Source of the DNA: Megamerina dolium
Lineage: Eukaryota; Arthropoda; Insecta; Diptera; Megamerinidae
Length of the DNA: 64,000 nucleotides
Assembly: GCA_963854835.1 (NCBI GenBank)
Contig: OY978525.1
Span: forward strand, 83,784,333 to 83,848,332
Direction: 5' to 3'
The notes under the pieces are model-generated. The model was not told the DNA's origin. It saw only the letters and a list, made by a program, of their open reading frames with translations, and made no database searches. Below are positions 12,308 to 23,490 of this stretch, piece after piece; the first letter of the stretch is position 1; the number at the start of each line of letters is the position of its first letter. The position numbers and the translations under genes are program-made.

Positions 12308-12335
12308 ACAGCACGTCACTGTTGTGACGTGCTGT
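12308..12335. repeat. Templated palindrome 2 in RTE-like copy D
   Basis: Arms 12308-12319 and 12324-12335 are perfect 12-bp complements with a 4-nt loop. Copies A and B have only the left arm (ACAGCACGTCAC), so the right arm is an inverted copy. Confidence 0.9.
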
Positions 12336-13229
12336 CCAAGTACTGAAGGACTTTATCTATCTTTTAACCAGCATTAACATGACGTCAGCTTAGAGATATT
12401 GCGAAGGATCACTCTTGCAAACAGGTGCTACTTTGGGCTAAGTCGAAGAAGTCGAGCCCCCTCTCGAAAAACGAACACCAAACTCTACAAGTCGCTCATT
12501 ATGCCTGTCCTTACATATGGTGCCGAATCTTGGACAATTTCTACCTCAGATGATAGTATGCTCGGAGTTTTCGAGAGAAAAGTCCTACGCCAGGTCATTG
12601 AACTTATTTGCGTTGGTGGTGAGTATCGAATAAGGTACAACCATGAGCTATATTCTGACAACGACATTGTAAAGAGTATTAAAATTCATCGGCTGCGCTG
12701 GCTAGGTCATGTCGAGCGAATGGAAGAACATACTCCGGCTAAGAAGGTGTTATATTCGGAACCTGCTGGTGGACAACGCAGAAGAGGAAGACCTAACCTC
12801 CGGTGGAAAGTTCAAGTACTGGAGAACTTGTCAGCGCTTGGAATTTCTAATTGGCGCTAACTAGCGAAGGAAAAAGCTGGCTGGCGAAGCATGCTAGATT
12901 CGGCCAAATAGATTTTTTTTAAGTAAGTAAGTAAGTGCAACACAGTGGTGCATCAAGACTTGTATTTGGCAAGGATTGATAAATTTCAGCATCTTCGCTC
13001 CAGCTTACGTGACGCTGTGTTAGGAATTTTAGAGCAAAATTACCATGAATCCCGATTTGAGGGTAAGGCCCTTTGCTGGACGTCCCAAATTTGTAGATCC
13101 ATAGATGTGAAATTTGTGACAATGTTTAGGCAAACAAGGTCTGGCTTTTTGGAGATTGGCAGGGGCCTAGCAACGGTCATGAAAAGGCTTCATCAGTTTG
13201 AGAAACGTTTCAATGATTTAAATGCTTAG

Positions 13230-13570
13230 ATGAACCACTGCCAGTTTCTAAAAGGAAAAAGCCCGCCTCTAGGTCCGCGGCTAAGAAACCTACCAATGAC
13301 CTTACCACTGAAAACAGTTCCAAAGTAATTGTTATTTCAACATTATCTGGGAAGTTGGTTGTAGTACCACCTAGGAAAACAATATTTTCTTCTAGATTAT
13401 CTTCTGACAAAACTATAAAAGATATAAAGTTTCATATAAACTCTAAAATGAAAGCGAATGTCATTTTTGTTTATAAACTAAATTGTGCTTATGGTCGGAA
13501 AATTGCCAGCATAGTTTGTAAAAGTTTTTGGCCTGCTGGTGTTATAGTACGTGAATTCGTGTTTAAGTAA
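13230..13570 (+). pseudogene. CR1-like ORF1 C-terminal part
   Basis: From about 13230 the frame reads PVSKRKKPASRSAAKKPTND and continues to VVVPPRKTIFSSRLSSDKTI, ending with FWPAGVIVREFVFK and a stop at 13570. Basic, low-complexity sequence followed by a compact C-terminal block is typical of nucleic-acid-binding ORF1 proteins of insect LINEs. It sits directly upstream of the endonuclease frame. The N-terminal part (12945-13229) is frameshifted. Confidence 0.6.
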
Positions 13571-13629
13571 AAAGTGAATATGAACTCTCGAAATGCTATA
13601 ACCTATAATGCTATAAAAAACTAACATCT

Positions 13630-14607
13630 TCACCAGCATTCCCATACGTTTTGTATCAGAATGTTATGGGCTTAAACACGAAGTTGTGTGACTTAATTCT
13701 GAAAAGTTTTGATAGCCAGTTAGTTATTCTTGTCTTTTCTGAAACTTGGCTCAAGCCGACAATTAACAATGCAGAAATTTTGCTCAATGCCTTCCAAATT
13801 TTTAGAAAGGACCATCAGTCCAAAATTGGTGGCGGCGTCCTTATAGCGATAAATACTTCATTTCCGTTCGATTTTTTTTTTTTTTCGTTTGCGGAAATTC
13901 AAGATTTTGAATTTGTATGTGCTCGTGTTCGGTTGGGAGCTAAATGATTGTACATTACATACTCTTACATTCCCCCAAACTCGGATATCTGTGTATATCT
14001 TAAACATATTTCTCTTGTTGTGAATGTTTTTAACATGCTTAATCTAAATGATTCTTTGTTAAATTTCGGTGATTTCAACCTGCCACATGTTTGTTGGAAT
14101 TTAGATGAAAATAATCAATTAATTCCATGCACTACTCGTGAAAACTTTAATGTATTTCTGGATTCATTCTCTGAGCTTGGCTTAAAACAAGTAAATTCTT
14201 TTTATATCAAGTATATATTAAGTATATGTAGATTAAGCTCTTGATGTATCTCTACCTCTTTGTGATCCATTTGCTATCCCTGAAGACACCCATCATCCTA
14301 CTATATGCGTATCTTTAGAATACCTCTGCCCTGTACGTTACAATATGGCTTCGCAATTTGAACAGTTCTGCTTTAAAAACACCTGCTACGTTAAATTATG
14401 CAAAATGCTTTCCGCAGTAAACTGGCCCACGCCCAACTCAAATTTGGATGAGTGGGTCTCATATTTTAATAACATCCTTTATAACTGTTTCGAAAAATAT
14501 ATTCCCAAACTCAACCACTCTTGTAATTTAGGAGGTCCTGCTTGATCTACTAGGGAATTACAAATTTTAAAAAATCAGAGAAATCACGCCTTCAAATCAT
14601 TCAAAAG
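13630..14607 (+). pseudogene. CR1-like APE endonuclease
   Basis: The frame shows YQNVMGLNTKLCDL, VFSETWLKPTINNAE (ETWL is the catalytic glutamate block), GGGVLIAINTSFPF, an in-frame stop near 13945, then YIPPNSD, LNFGDFNLPHVCW (GDFN catalytic block, about 14065-14100) and a linker ending NHAFKSFKR at about 14607, where a LOA-type LINE begins. The T-rich run around 13870 is likely a slippage site. This domain would nick target DNA; stops make it inactive. Confidence 0.75.
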
Positions 14608-14609
14608 AT

Positions 14610-15840
14610 CTGCTATCTCAGTTGCCGTTTGGAGGCAGCGGAAAATATCGGGCCGAACATCTGATGGTGCGGACGAAGACGCTCCTAGTGGAGTGGAATT
14701 GTTAGCTTTATCAGGTATAAGTGAAGAGGACGGAGCCTCCAAAGCTGAGCGAATCCAGTTGAAAAAATGAGAGAAGTAGAAGCGAAAGAGACAAAGTAAA
14801 AAGGCCATGAAGCCGTCGGAGAAGACCATTGAGCAGCTCTCGGGCCAACTCAGTGAACTTCTGCAAGATAAGTCGAACTTGGAGGTGGAGAACTCGGGGA
14901 AGAGGTTCAGGGGAGATAGCTCCGGAACCACTTTGAAAAGTTTATCATCTGAGGACCCTCATCAGAAGACGGAGGGGTCAATTTAAGTGGATGCTGGGAA
15001 GGATGGACAACCGTCCTTTGAGGTTGATAATTCTTCCACGCAGACACCGAAAGGGGATAGTGTGTGGGAAGATTGACGGCCATTTATAAAGTCCATCAGT
15101 CGCTCCAAACGAAGCTCGAAGCCCAAGTCTAACACGGGTAGGGTAGTTCTGGGAACGACGGGGGGTGATGAGCGGGGTGGACAATATAGTAAGATTGTTA
15201 ACCCAGCGAACTCACAGGCCTCGCATGTGGCACCTGGGCCGAGCGGTCTTGGCAGAGCCCCTAAGCATCGGGCTGAGCAGGCAAAGGGCGAGCCCACCAG
15301 GGCGAGGAAGACTTACGCTTAAGTAGCGGAAGCTGACCTCGTTATGGGAGTCATGGACTTGTTACTAGAGGGGCGCCTGAAGGATACTAATCTGAGTACC
15401 TTCAAGGTATCTTTGTTGGATGCCATGGAGTCCCTTGAAGACGATGTCAATGAGTTGCAAAATTCAGCAATCCAAGCAATGGCTGTGCAAGACAGTGGAG
15501 CACCTAACCGGTTTGTGGGAGGGCGCAAAGCTCAAATGTGACAGCCTAACTGCCTTGTCGGCAAAGAGGAAGATGGTGATTGTTGCTCATGGCAATGCTG
15601 TGGCCAGCGACATCATTCTCAGAAGGCTGCAGCGCCAGAACGCCTGGACACTTCCAAATGGAGTATTATCCGCGCAGAAGAGTTTGGAGAGGCAGAAAGG
15701 GCAGGTGTCGTACTCACCGTGCTGTGTCCAAAGGAGGACGCGCAGGCCATCAAGATCGTAGGGGGAGACTCAACTGCGGTCTTGAACTCGCCGTCGTTAA
15801 ATTCCAGAAAGATGCAGGGTGGGGCTAATGGCAGAAGAAG
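14610..15840 (+). pseudogene. LOA-type ORF1 (gag-like)
   Basis: One main frame with a few stops runs from SAISVAVWRQRKISGRTSDG through KTIEQLSGQLSELLQDKSNL (coiled-coil-like, about 14825-14885), a Ser/Pro-rich middle, and MGVMDLLLEGRLKDTNLSTF (15344-15405), to a C-terminal part with GEAERAGVVLTVLCPKEDAQ. The protein would bind element RNA. I do not see CCHC knuckles in this copy. The assignment rests mainly on position directly upstream of the endonuclease frame, with matching strand and similar decay. Confidence 0.6.
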
Positions 15841-15855
15841 CCACTAGGGCGGGAG

Positions 15856-18800
15856 GTGGTACCGAGCCAGGAGTCACTAAATGTGTATCAACTAAATATT
15901 CACCACAGCAAAGCAGCATCAGCAATGATGGTGTGGATCTTCGATGAGGATGAGCTTGACATTGCACTGGTTCAGGAGCCCTGTATCCTTCATGGAAGGA
16001 TCAAAGGCATATCTGCACAAAAGACCACCTTGTTTTATCCACAAACAGAGGGGAAGTTGAGGACATGCATTTTAGTTAGGCATGGGATACGTGCGTAATG
16101 TCTAACTTGTGCTCACCGGATCTCACAGTAGTGAGAATAGGTGACGGTGCGGGTTCCTTTATGATCGCATCAGCATACCTTCCATACGATTCTCCAGAGA
16201 GTCCGCCTCCAAGAGAGGTGGAAGCTTTAGTGAGATTCTATTATGGAAAGGGGGTTGGTCTGATCTTAGGCTGCGATGCCAATGCGCACAGTTCTGTGTG
16301 GGGCAGCAGCAATGAAAACTATAGAGGAGAGTGTCTACTCGAATTTATAGAAAGATTTGGTCTACAAGTTGCCAATAGGGGAACAGAACCGACCTTTGTC
16401 GATGTTACCCTCACGAATGTCAAAATGTTGGATAGGATTTTGGATTGGGGGGTTGTGGATAATCATGTCGGACCACAGGGCCATTCAGTTTGGGGTTACG
16501 TTCGATAAGACATAAGAACGACTGTAGAATGGTAAGGATACCGAAACGAACGGATTGTACAAGGTACAACAACCGCAGATGTTCAGTATCAGGTGAGGGC
16601 TATCAACTCAGCCATGATCAAAGCATTTGAAGCTTCATGTCCTCTGACGGTAGTGGACGAAGGAGATCCCACTCCATGGTGGAATGGGGAACTGGAATCC
16701 ATGAAAAAGGAGACAAGGAATGCTTTTAATCGTCACATGAGAGGGGACCCCAACGCGTGGGAGGACTATAAATCAAAGAAAAGGGAGCTGAAGAAGACTC
16801 TACGCAACCCTAAAAAGAAAACGCGGAGGAAATTCTGCTCAAATATGCAAGATATGACCGATGTATGTAGATTACAGAGGATCATATCAAAGTTGGGATT
16901 AATTGGCAAAACGAATGGATCCTTTACAGAGCATTTTCCAGAAAGTCATTTTTCGGAAGATCCTTGGGAAGCCACCCGCAAGTGTGCAAACAGGAATGAA
17001 TGATCGGAAGCTGAAAGGATACTCACCAGAGATGGAGTGATAAACGCCATTAAGCGTTTCTCTCCATTCAAAACAGCGGGTACAGACGAGATATTTCCAG
17101 CCCTACTTCAGTGGGGTTCAGAAGCTCTGGTAGACAGGCTTTTGGGAATACTTACTTGTCTGGCTATAGGATATATCCCGACTCAATGGAGAGAGACGAA
17201 GGTTGTCTTTCTTCCAAAGACGGGAAAAAGGGACTACTCAGAGGCTAAATCTTTCCGGCCTGCTTAAATGTAGGGAGGGAGTACTGGCGGACTACATGGA
17301 AAGGACAACGCTTCTGACAAAACCACTGAGCTGGCAAATCCACTGAAACGGCCTTGCACGAACTCGTTCGCGTAGCGGAGAGGGAACTGTTTTGTGGAGG
17401 GATATCTATGTTTACTTTTATGGATATAGAAGGTGCCTTCAATAAGATTGGTTTCGATAAGCTACTCGTGAAGTCAGCCCAACCATCACGGTCGATTCCC
17501 TACTTCAGCTTCTGGACTCAAAAGGCATACACACCGTCGGGTATAGAGATGACATAGCGGTAACGGTGAGCGGTAAGTTCCTGGACACTATTTATGATAC
17601 CATGAGATGTGCACTCAAAATGATTGAAGGATGGTGCACGGAACAAGGTCTCTCTTTAAATGCTAGTAAGTCGGAAACAGTATTCTTTACTAAAAGGAGG
17701 ACTGGACTAAAAATAGACCCTCTTAGGCTTTTTGAATCGAACATCAACGTCTCCAAGGAAGTAAAGTATCTGGGTGTCATCCTGGATAACAAGGTGACTT
17801 CGAATATTCACGTCGATAACAAGATCCAGAAGGGCAAGTGGGTATTGCATCAGTGTAAGAGAGTGTTCGGTCTCATGTGGGGAATTACTTCCGAAGGAGC
17901 GCACTGGATCTACACAACGATGGTCAGGCCCTTAATAACGTATGCTGCTGTGGTCTGGTGGCCTAAGGTCACCCAAAAGACCGCGAAAAGCCAGTTAGAT
18001 AGGGTGCAAAGAATGGCTTGTATTGGGATTACCGGAGCTATCCGGACGACCCCAGTAGAAGCATTGGAAGTCTTTCTCGGGCTGCTGCCGTTGAACTTGC
18101 ATATTATGAAGTCGTCGGCATTAACAGCATTACGTCTGAAGACAACCAATAATTGGTATGGATTTGACACGGAGATAGAGCACAGGGGCATCCTGTCACT
18201 GTTATATAGCAGTGTAAAGGAGGCACAAATGCCAATGGAGGGAATGGGTAGGCTGAAGTAGACTGAAAAGTCACACAGAACACTCATTGAAGACGGCCTC
18301 ACACATGATGTATGTGAGGAAAATGACATCAGTATTTTTACAGATAGTTCATTAATGGATGGCAGAGCGGGTGCTGAAATCTTCTCTAAATGTTGGGACT
18401 GGCATGTACTCTGAATCTGGGAAGATACGTATCGGTCTATCAAACAGAAATGCTTGGTCTAATGGATGCGTTAGACCATCTACTGGATGGAAAGGTGCAA
18501 GGTAAGAAAATCTTGTTAGCACTCGATAACCAGGCGGTGGTCAGGCGACTGTAACAACCTATGGTATCTTCTAAGTTGGAGCTCGAATGTGTTCAGAAAC
18601 TTAACGGGTGTGCTCGTAGTAATGCGATTATTCTTATGTGGGTGAAGGGACACATTGGTATAGAACAGAATGAAGCTGCAGACGACTTGGCTAGACAAGG
18701 ATCTGAAGCTGAATTTTATGGACCTGAACCAGTAGTTGCTCCTAGCAGTGGGACGGTGAAGGCAAAGGGCGAAGAGTGGATAAAGAAACTCCATCTCACG

Positions 18801-19179
18801 AGTTGGGAGACTTGCTGCCTGCTTGTAGACAGGCAAAGGCTTCGTTGAGGCTATTAGAGGGCAGTGAATCTTGGAGGGCTCTCAGTCTAGGACGAATGAC
18901 TCTAAACTGGGCATGGCAATTTCAGGTACCACCTCAGCAAGATGGGTTGATGGGGAGGATGGTGACATTTGCAGATTATGAACGGAAGAGGCAGAGACAG
19001 CGGCGCACATAGTGTGCCAGTGTTCTGCATTGGCAAGCAGGAGGATGTCCAAGCTGGGTCGTCAATTTAATGATGAACTCGAAATATGGAACATACCCCA
19101 CAAGGACGTGCTTGAAATAGCGAGTGATGCTATTATGAGGAAGGAAGTAGAAGAATTCTGCAACCGAACAAATAATTAA
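15856..19179 (+). pseudogene. LOA-type ORF2: endonuclease, reverse transcriptase, RNase H
   Basis: Blocks in order are LNVYQLNIHHSKAAS and ALVQEPC (endonuclease start, 15880-15990), IASAYLPYDSP and LGCDANAHSSVWGSS (to 16310), a linker with PWWNGELESMKKETRNAFNR (16675-16735), ETKVVFLPKTGKRDYSEAKS, FMDIEGAFNKIGFD (palm, about 17418-17460) and GWCTEQGLSLNASKSE. Then come EVKYLGVILDNK (17758-17793) and VRPLITYAAVVWWP. RNase H follows with ISIFTDSSLMDG and GHIGIEQNEAADDLARQGS (about 18650-18705), then AETAAHIVCQCSAL and a stop at 19179. The catalytic YADD block is lost to a deletion near 17470-17560. Confidence 0.82.
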
Positions 19180-19218
19180 CACACGATTTGAGGGACGAAA
19201 AGGGACCCCCACAGGATT

Positions 19219-20626
19219 TCAAGCTGCATTCTGAAATCATGCGCAAATTTACTTTTCCTGCCGTTAATTGACATTTTTAATACTTCACTCCGGCTTAGGC
19301 ATTTCCCCATTAGTTGGAAGGATTTATTTATTATTCCGCTTTTCAAGAGCGGTTCAAAGTCCGAAATTTCAAATTATCGAGATATAGCACAGCTAAGTGT
19401 TATACCTAAATTACTTGAGGCAATCTTAACCACGCAACTAGTTTTCAATGTGAAGTCTGCAGTATCTTTATATCAACATGGTTTTTTGAAAGGCAAATCC
19501 ACTGTGATTAATTTGCTTAAATTTTCTACCAGTGTAATTAAAGGCTTTAGTCATGGTCTCCAAACTGATGTAATTTACACTGATTTTTACAAGGCTTTCG
19601 ATTAAGTTAACCACGACTTATTGCTAAAAAAACTTGATTTAATTTACCTTTCTAACATATTTGTAAACCGGATTAGATCCTATTTAACTAATCGCTCACA
19701 AAAGGTGCTATTCAAAAGTGTAATTTCCAAAAATATTAATGTTTCTTCTGGCGTCCCCCTGGGAAGCCACCTGGGGCCAGTCCTCTTCTTACTCTTCATA
19801 AATGTTCTTCCATCATTATGCACTCAACTATTTTAATGTTTGCAGATGATGTCAAGCTTTTCATGACAAATTATTCATCAGCTTCTCAAACAAGTTTGCA
19901 ATCAGATATAGACTCTCTTTCTGAATGGTGCTCAACTAACCTCATGGTATTAAATTTAGATAAATGCGAATTCATGACTTTTTCACGGAAAAAACCTTTA
20001 GTACATCAGTTTTCGCTTGATGGCCAGCAGTTAAAGCGTGTTTGATTAATTGATTTTATTAATTGATTGTTATTGATTTTGGTATTTCCATGAGTCCCAA
20101 ACTTCGTTTCAATTTGCATGTAAATTCTTGTGTTAATAAAGCCAAAGGAGTACTGGGCTTCATTAAGAGATGCTCAAAAGAGTTTAATGACCCCCACGTA
20201 ACCAAAACTATTTACATTTCACTTGTCCGTCCAATACTGGAGTAAGCTTCCATTGTCTGAAACCTCAATATATTAATAATTTAGAATCTGTTCAGAAGCA
20301 GTTCCTGTTATTTGCCTTGCGCTCTTTTAACAGGGACCATTCAGTTAACATTTCACCATATAAACACCGTCTCAAACTTTTAGCATTGCCAACACTTAAA
20401 AGTAGAAGAACGATGTTAAATGCTTGTTTCGCTACAAAATTACTTAAAAGTGAAAACGAATCTCCGTTTTTGCTTTTTGAGCTAGATTTATTTGTGCCAA
20501 TCCGTCCGTCAAGAAATTATAATGCAATAAAGTTGTCAACGTGTAAGAGTAACTTTGGATTATTTAGTCCTGTGAGAAGCAAGTGTAAAGACTACCATAA
20601 CAGTTATTCATTTATTGATTACCACA
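19219..20626 (+). pseudogene. CR1-like reverse transcriptase
   Basis: Resumes the CR1-like copy at SCILKSCANLLFLPLIDIFN. It continues through FPISWKDLFIIPLFKSGSK, YQHGFLKGKSTVINLLKF, TDFYKAFD followed by a stop (D-stop-VNHD, about 19605), SGVPLGSHLGPVLFLLFIN, the active-site MFADDVKLFM (19838-19867), NLMVLNLDKCEFMTF and LGFIKRCSKEFND. It ends with LESVQKQFLLFALRSFNRD and the KSRRTMLNACFATKLLKSE block, stopping at a Jockey insertion at 20627. The FADD motif is preserved, but stops and shifts elsewhere break the frame. Confidence 0.82.
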
Positions 20627-20635
20627 GTATTGCTC

Positions 20636-21549
20636 AGCTGTCTTTCTTGATATCACCCAAGCTTTCAATAAAGTATGGCACGATGGCCTTATTTACAAAC
20701 TCAAACTATTACTGCCTGCAAATGTCTCCTCATTGCTTAGTAGCTACCTCACTAAAAGACAATTTCTCGTACATCACAAGGATTACACAACAAATCCATT
20801 GGATATTCACGCTGGCGTTCCTCAAGGAAGCGTTTTGGGCCCCTTACTGTATCTCTTATACTCTACAGATATGCCCAGCAATAACTATACATTTATATCG
20901 ACCTTTTCAGATGATACGGCAATATTGTGCTCTCGCTCTAACCCCATAGAAGCTACTAAACTCCTGCAGACTCATGTCGATTCTCTCGAAATCTGGCTAG
21001 CAAACTGGCGTATAAAAGTCAATGAATCAAAGAGCGTACATGTAACCTTCACGCTAAAGCTAGAAACATGTGCCCCCCTTTAAAATTAATGGCCAATCAG
21101 TTCCACAATGTTCCTCAACAAAGTACTTGGGTATTCACCTCGACAGAAGGCTGACCTGGAAAAATCACATTGAGGCAAAGAAAACTCAGATCAAGCTTAA
21201 AATTAATCAGTTATGGTGGCTGTTACACAAAAGATCAAAGTTGAATCTCGAATACAAAGTACTATTATATAAAGCAATCCTGAAGCCAATCTGAACTTAT
21301 GGTATTCAGTTTTCGTGCAGCGCATCTCCCTCAAATATTGAAAAATTGCAGCGAATACAATCCAAGTGTCTGCGAATTATTGTAAACGCGCCTTGGTATA
21401 TGAGGAACGTTAACATCCATCGAGATTTAAATGAACCCAAAATTTCTGAGGAAGTTGCAATGTCCTGCAGAAGCTACATTCAGAAATTACACAATCATCC
21501 GAATCCCTTTGCTAAGCAATTGTTGCTGAACACGGGGCATTGTCGTTAA
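20636..21549 (+). pseudogene. Jockey reverse transcriptase, C-terminal half
   Basis: The palm reads FLDITQAFNKVWHDGLIYKL. It is followed by LLSSYLTKRQFLVHHKD, HAGVPQGSVLGPLLYLLY, TFSDDTAILCSRSNP (the usual ADD is SDD here, about 20902-20945), WRIKVNESKSVHVTFTL, KYLGIHLDRRLTWKNHIEAK (21121-21180) and LQRIQSKCLRIIVNAPWYMR, with a stop at 21549. A frameshift near 21075 and an internal stop near 21292 inactivate it. Confidence 0.85.
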
Positions 21550-21663
21550 AAAAGAAAAGACACACTGAATATGCTGTGAAATTGCTATACCTCGCGACTC
21601 ACCAAATTGGGATGGAACGTAGGGAATATCACATAATTTTAGTTAGTTTGTAAGATTTGATTA

Positions 21664-21732
21664 AAATAAAAATAAATATGTGGCACTTAAAGCCCCAAAG
21701 GACTCATTGGCCGAGCTTCTCTTCCATTACTG
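21664..21732 (-). mobile_element. 69-bp SINE 3' tail with its own TSD
   Basis: Antisense copy of only the last 69 bp of the tRNA-derived SINE (TGTGGCACTTAAAGCCCCAA and ATTGGCCGAGCTTCTCTTCC). It is flanked by the 15-bp duplication TGTAAGATTTGATTA (21649-21663 and 21733-21747). This is an extreme 5' truncation produced by target-primed reverse transcription. Confidence 0.92.
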
Positions 21733-21817
21733 TGTAAGATTTGATTACTTATTGTTAGTTTCTAAGTATTTTAGAAAGATCCAATAAAAAAAAAAACAAA
21801 AAAAATTGATTACCACA

Positions 21818-22189
21818 TTCCTTTCTATGCTATAAAATCATCAATTCTCTCGTCTTTAAACTAATTATGATTTGTAATAATGTTTTAGTAATTACGTTGT
21901 TTTATAAACAGCTGCTGGATTAATTAGGTCCGTAGCTGTATTTTTAATTTCGTTTGCAGTCGCCTGCTACTACTTCTTCGTGTGTTCAGAACAGTTGGGC
22001 TGTTACTGATCAGTCACCGGTTTGTACGTTATGCGAACGTGCCCCTCGGTCGGTTGGGCGGATAAGTGGGCCGTGGGATTTCTAACGAAAAAAAAACGTG
22101 TTAGTAATGTCGAAAATACCCTTAAAGCAAGGTTACCGTTAAAACAGGTGTGAAATGAATCATTCTTAAACAACAATCACAAGATCTCG
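21818..22189. other. CR1-like C-terminus and 3' region, then unassigned sequence
   Basis: The first 50 bp code for the last CR1-like residues (PFYAIKSSILSSLN, stop at about 21862). The rest up to the BEL/Pao remnant has no recognisable gene; it may include CR1-like 3' UTR. Confidence 0.55.
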
Positions 22190-23490
22190 TTAGCCACGTT
22201 GTCAAACGTGTGCTTATTATGCAACTCCAATAACATGCAGTCGCTCAATGCGAAAACTTTACTAGAAATAAAAAGAGGCGAAGAAACTACAACTTTACCT
22301 GAATTGTCTAAGAGGTGGTCATTTTGTAAAGAACTGCAAGCTTGGTTGCTGAAAATATTGTTCATTGAAACATCACACTTTACTTCATCAAGGCACCCTT
22401 CCAGCCGTGTCAGCCGCTCAATCACCAACCTTTACTTCAGCCTCAGCTATAGTGACAAACGCGTTAACTTCACTGCTTGACCCGGGTAGCGTGCCCACTT
22501 CGCTGTCGGCATCAGCGCCACCATTTACATCCTCTGCAGCATCACTTGCAAGTTGTGGTTCCGAAACCATTGATATTGACATTGACTACGTTTTCTTGGT
22601 AACTTATGGTCATTTATATAAAAATCACGCTGAATCGCTTATTCCTTGTAGAGCTTTGCTCGATTCTGCATTATAGCTTAACTTCATTACTAACCGGTTA
22701 ACAAACTAACTGCAACTTAGAAAAATCAAATCGTCATAGACCATTTCTGGCATAGGACAAAATGGTTTTGTCGGAGATCATATCTTTGATCTGGAACTAC
22801 ACTCGCGCATCAGTGATTATTCTGCCAAGTTGTCGGCACTTGTTATACAAACCATTACCGAAGTCCAACTAAGACGTTCGTTGAAAGAGATTGTTTAGAG
22901 CATACCTTCAAACTTTCGGCCAGCATATTTTAAATTTATACAAAATTATCGACGCCTTGAAACTGGAGCCTATTCGATACGGTTACCTAAAAGGATATCT
23001 GCCAACGAACTTGGAGATTCATATCAACAGCCCATTAGATGATTTAAAACCTTAGAGCGAAAGCAGCAGCGTAATCTGGAACTTAAAAAACAATATTCAT
23101 CCTTCAGAATTTCGCGATTTAAAGCATATGTGGCAGCAGTGGATATTATACCGAATCAGGTACCAGTGCATTTTTTGCCACATCAAGGTTTTCAAGGCCG
23201 ACAGCAAGACAACCAAATTACGGATGGTGTTTGATGGTTCTACCAATGGAAGTTCCGTAAATTCAATATTGATGGCAGGACCCACCATTCAACCTCCTCT
23301 TTTTTGCATAATATGGGGGACACTCCTAATGAATCATTTCGTATATTTATACTAGATATCGTCACTTATAGTATAAATCCTCTTTTTTAGTCATTCGTGT
23401 CATGCAACAGATCGCCGTCGATGAAGGCCATGCATATCCGCTTGGAGCTGAAACTATTTGCAAGTGCTATTATGTAAACATGATTTTTAG
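22190..23490 (+). pseudogene. BEL/Pao LTR retrotransposon gag-pol remnant
   Basis: Successive frames show a gag zinc-knuckle region (VCLLCNSN near 22205, then NCLRGGHFVKNC and SLKHHTLLHQG near 22300-22390), a protease-like block (CRALLDSA near 22650) and ISGIGQNGF. A pre-RT region reads RISANELGDSYQQPI (about 23000). The start of the reverse transcriptase reads ADSKTTKLRMVFDGSTNGSS and ILMAGPTIQPPLF (23195-23305). A degraded VMQQIAVDEGHAYPLGAE-like block follows, to about 23480. HHTLLH and CRALLDS are BEL/Pao hallmarks. The protease-to-RT spacing is too short, so there are internal deletions. LTRs were not found. Confidence 0.75.

Larger units (their letters stand above)
11319..12938 (+). mobile_element. 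RTE-like LINE copy D, heavily degraded
   Basis: Colinear with copy A: linker (RRKKRELERRECK at about 11345), ETQKYFEKFKRLSGGLNSG, palm FVDYKAAFDSPIKDYL (11878-11930), CRMTLCNSRCAVKIGKDL and the C-terminal RLRWLGHVERMEEHTPAKKV (about 12690-12750), ending in AAGTAAGTAAGTAAGT. It carries several deletions, one of roughly 180 bp that joins the KLKN and GDTTICA blocks. The active-site block is destroyed (ATGCCGATGACATTG remains without a clean frame). Two inverted insertions create perfect hairpins at 12210-12239 and 12308-12335. It shares a 13-bp deletion with copy C. Confidence 0.85.
14608..19218 (+). mobile_element. LOA-type LINE copy 1 (ORF1 + EN-RT-RNase H)
   Basis: The most complete LINE in the window: an ORF1, then endonuclease, reverse transcriptase, RNase H and a C-terminal cysteine-rich segment, over 4.6 kb. 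It interrupts the CR1-like copy between its KSFKR and CILKSC residues. Comparison with the second CR1-like copy shows that about 245 bp of target are missing here, so the insertion was accompanied by a target deletion or was later rearranged. No TSD is found. Many stops and frameshifts. Confidence 0.8.
20627..21804 (+). mobile_element. Jockey LINE copy, 5'-truncated, with TSD and poly(A)
   Basis: A 13-bp duplication ATTGATTACCACA flanks the copy (20614-20626 and 21805-21817). It ends in an A-rich tail after CCAATAAA (about 21784-21804). The copy begins in the reverse transcriptase palm. It sits inside the CR1-like element, whose reading frame resumes immediately beyond the second duplication (HIPFYAIKSSILSSLN). 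It is itself interrupted by a SINE tail at 21664-21732. Confidence 0.92.
12939..21900 (+). mobile_element. CR1-like LINE copy 1, host of a nested insertion cluster
   Basis: This is the outermost element of the nest. Its coding sequence is found in three blocks: ORF1 and endonuclease (to about 14607), reverse transcriptase (19219-20626) and the last residues (from 21818). A LOA-type LINE (14608-19218) and a Jockey LINE (20627-21804) separate the blocks. A second copy of the same family (62697-63620 minus) shares the segments DIFNASL, YFPISWK and ESVQKQFLLF, confirming that the blocks belong together. Clade is uncertain (CR1 or another Jockey-superfamily group). The start is not defined and the 3' end is near 21900. 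Confidence 0.7.

Noticed and set aside
17910..18443. 177-codon minus-strand frame
   Set aside because: Antisense of LOA-type copy 1 thumb and RNase H, which has clear motifs on the plus strand.
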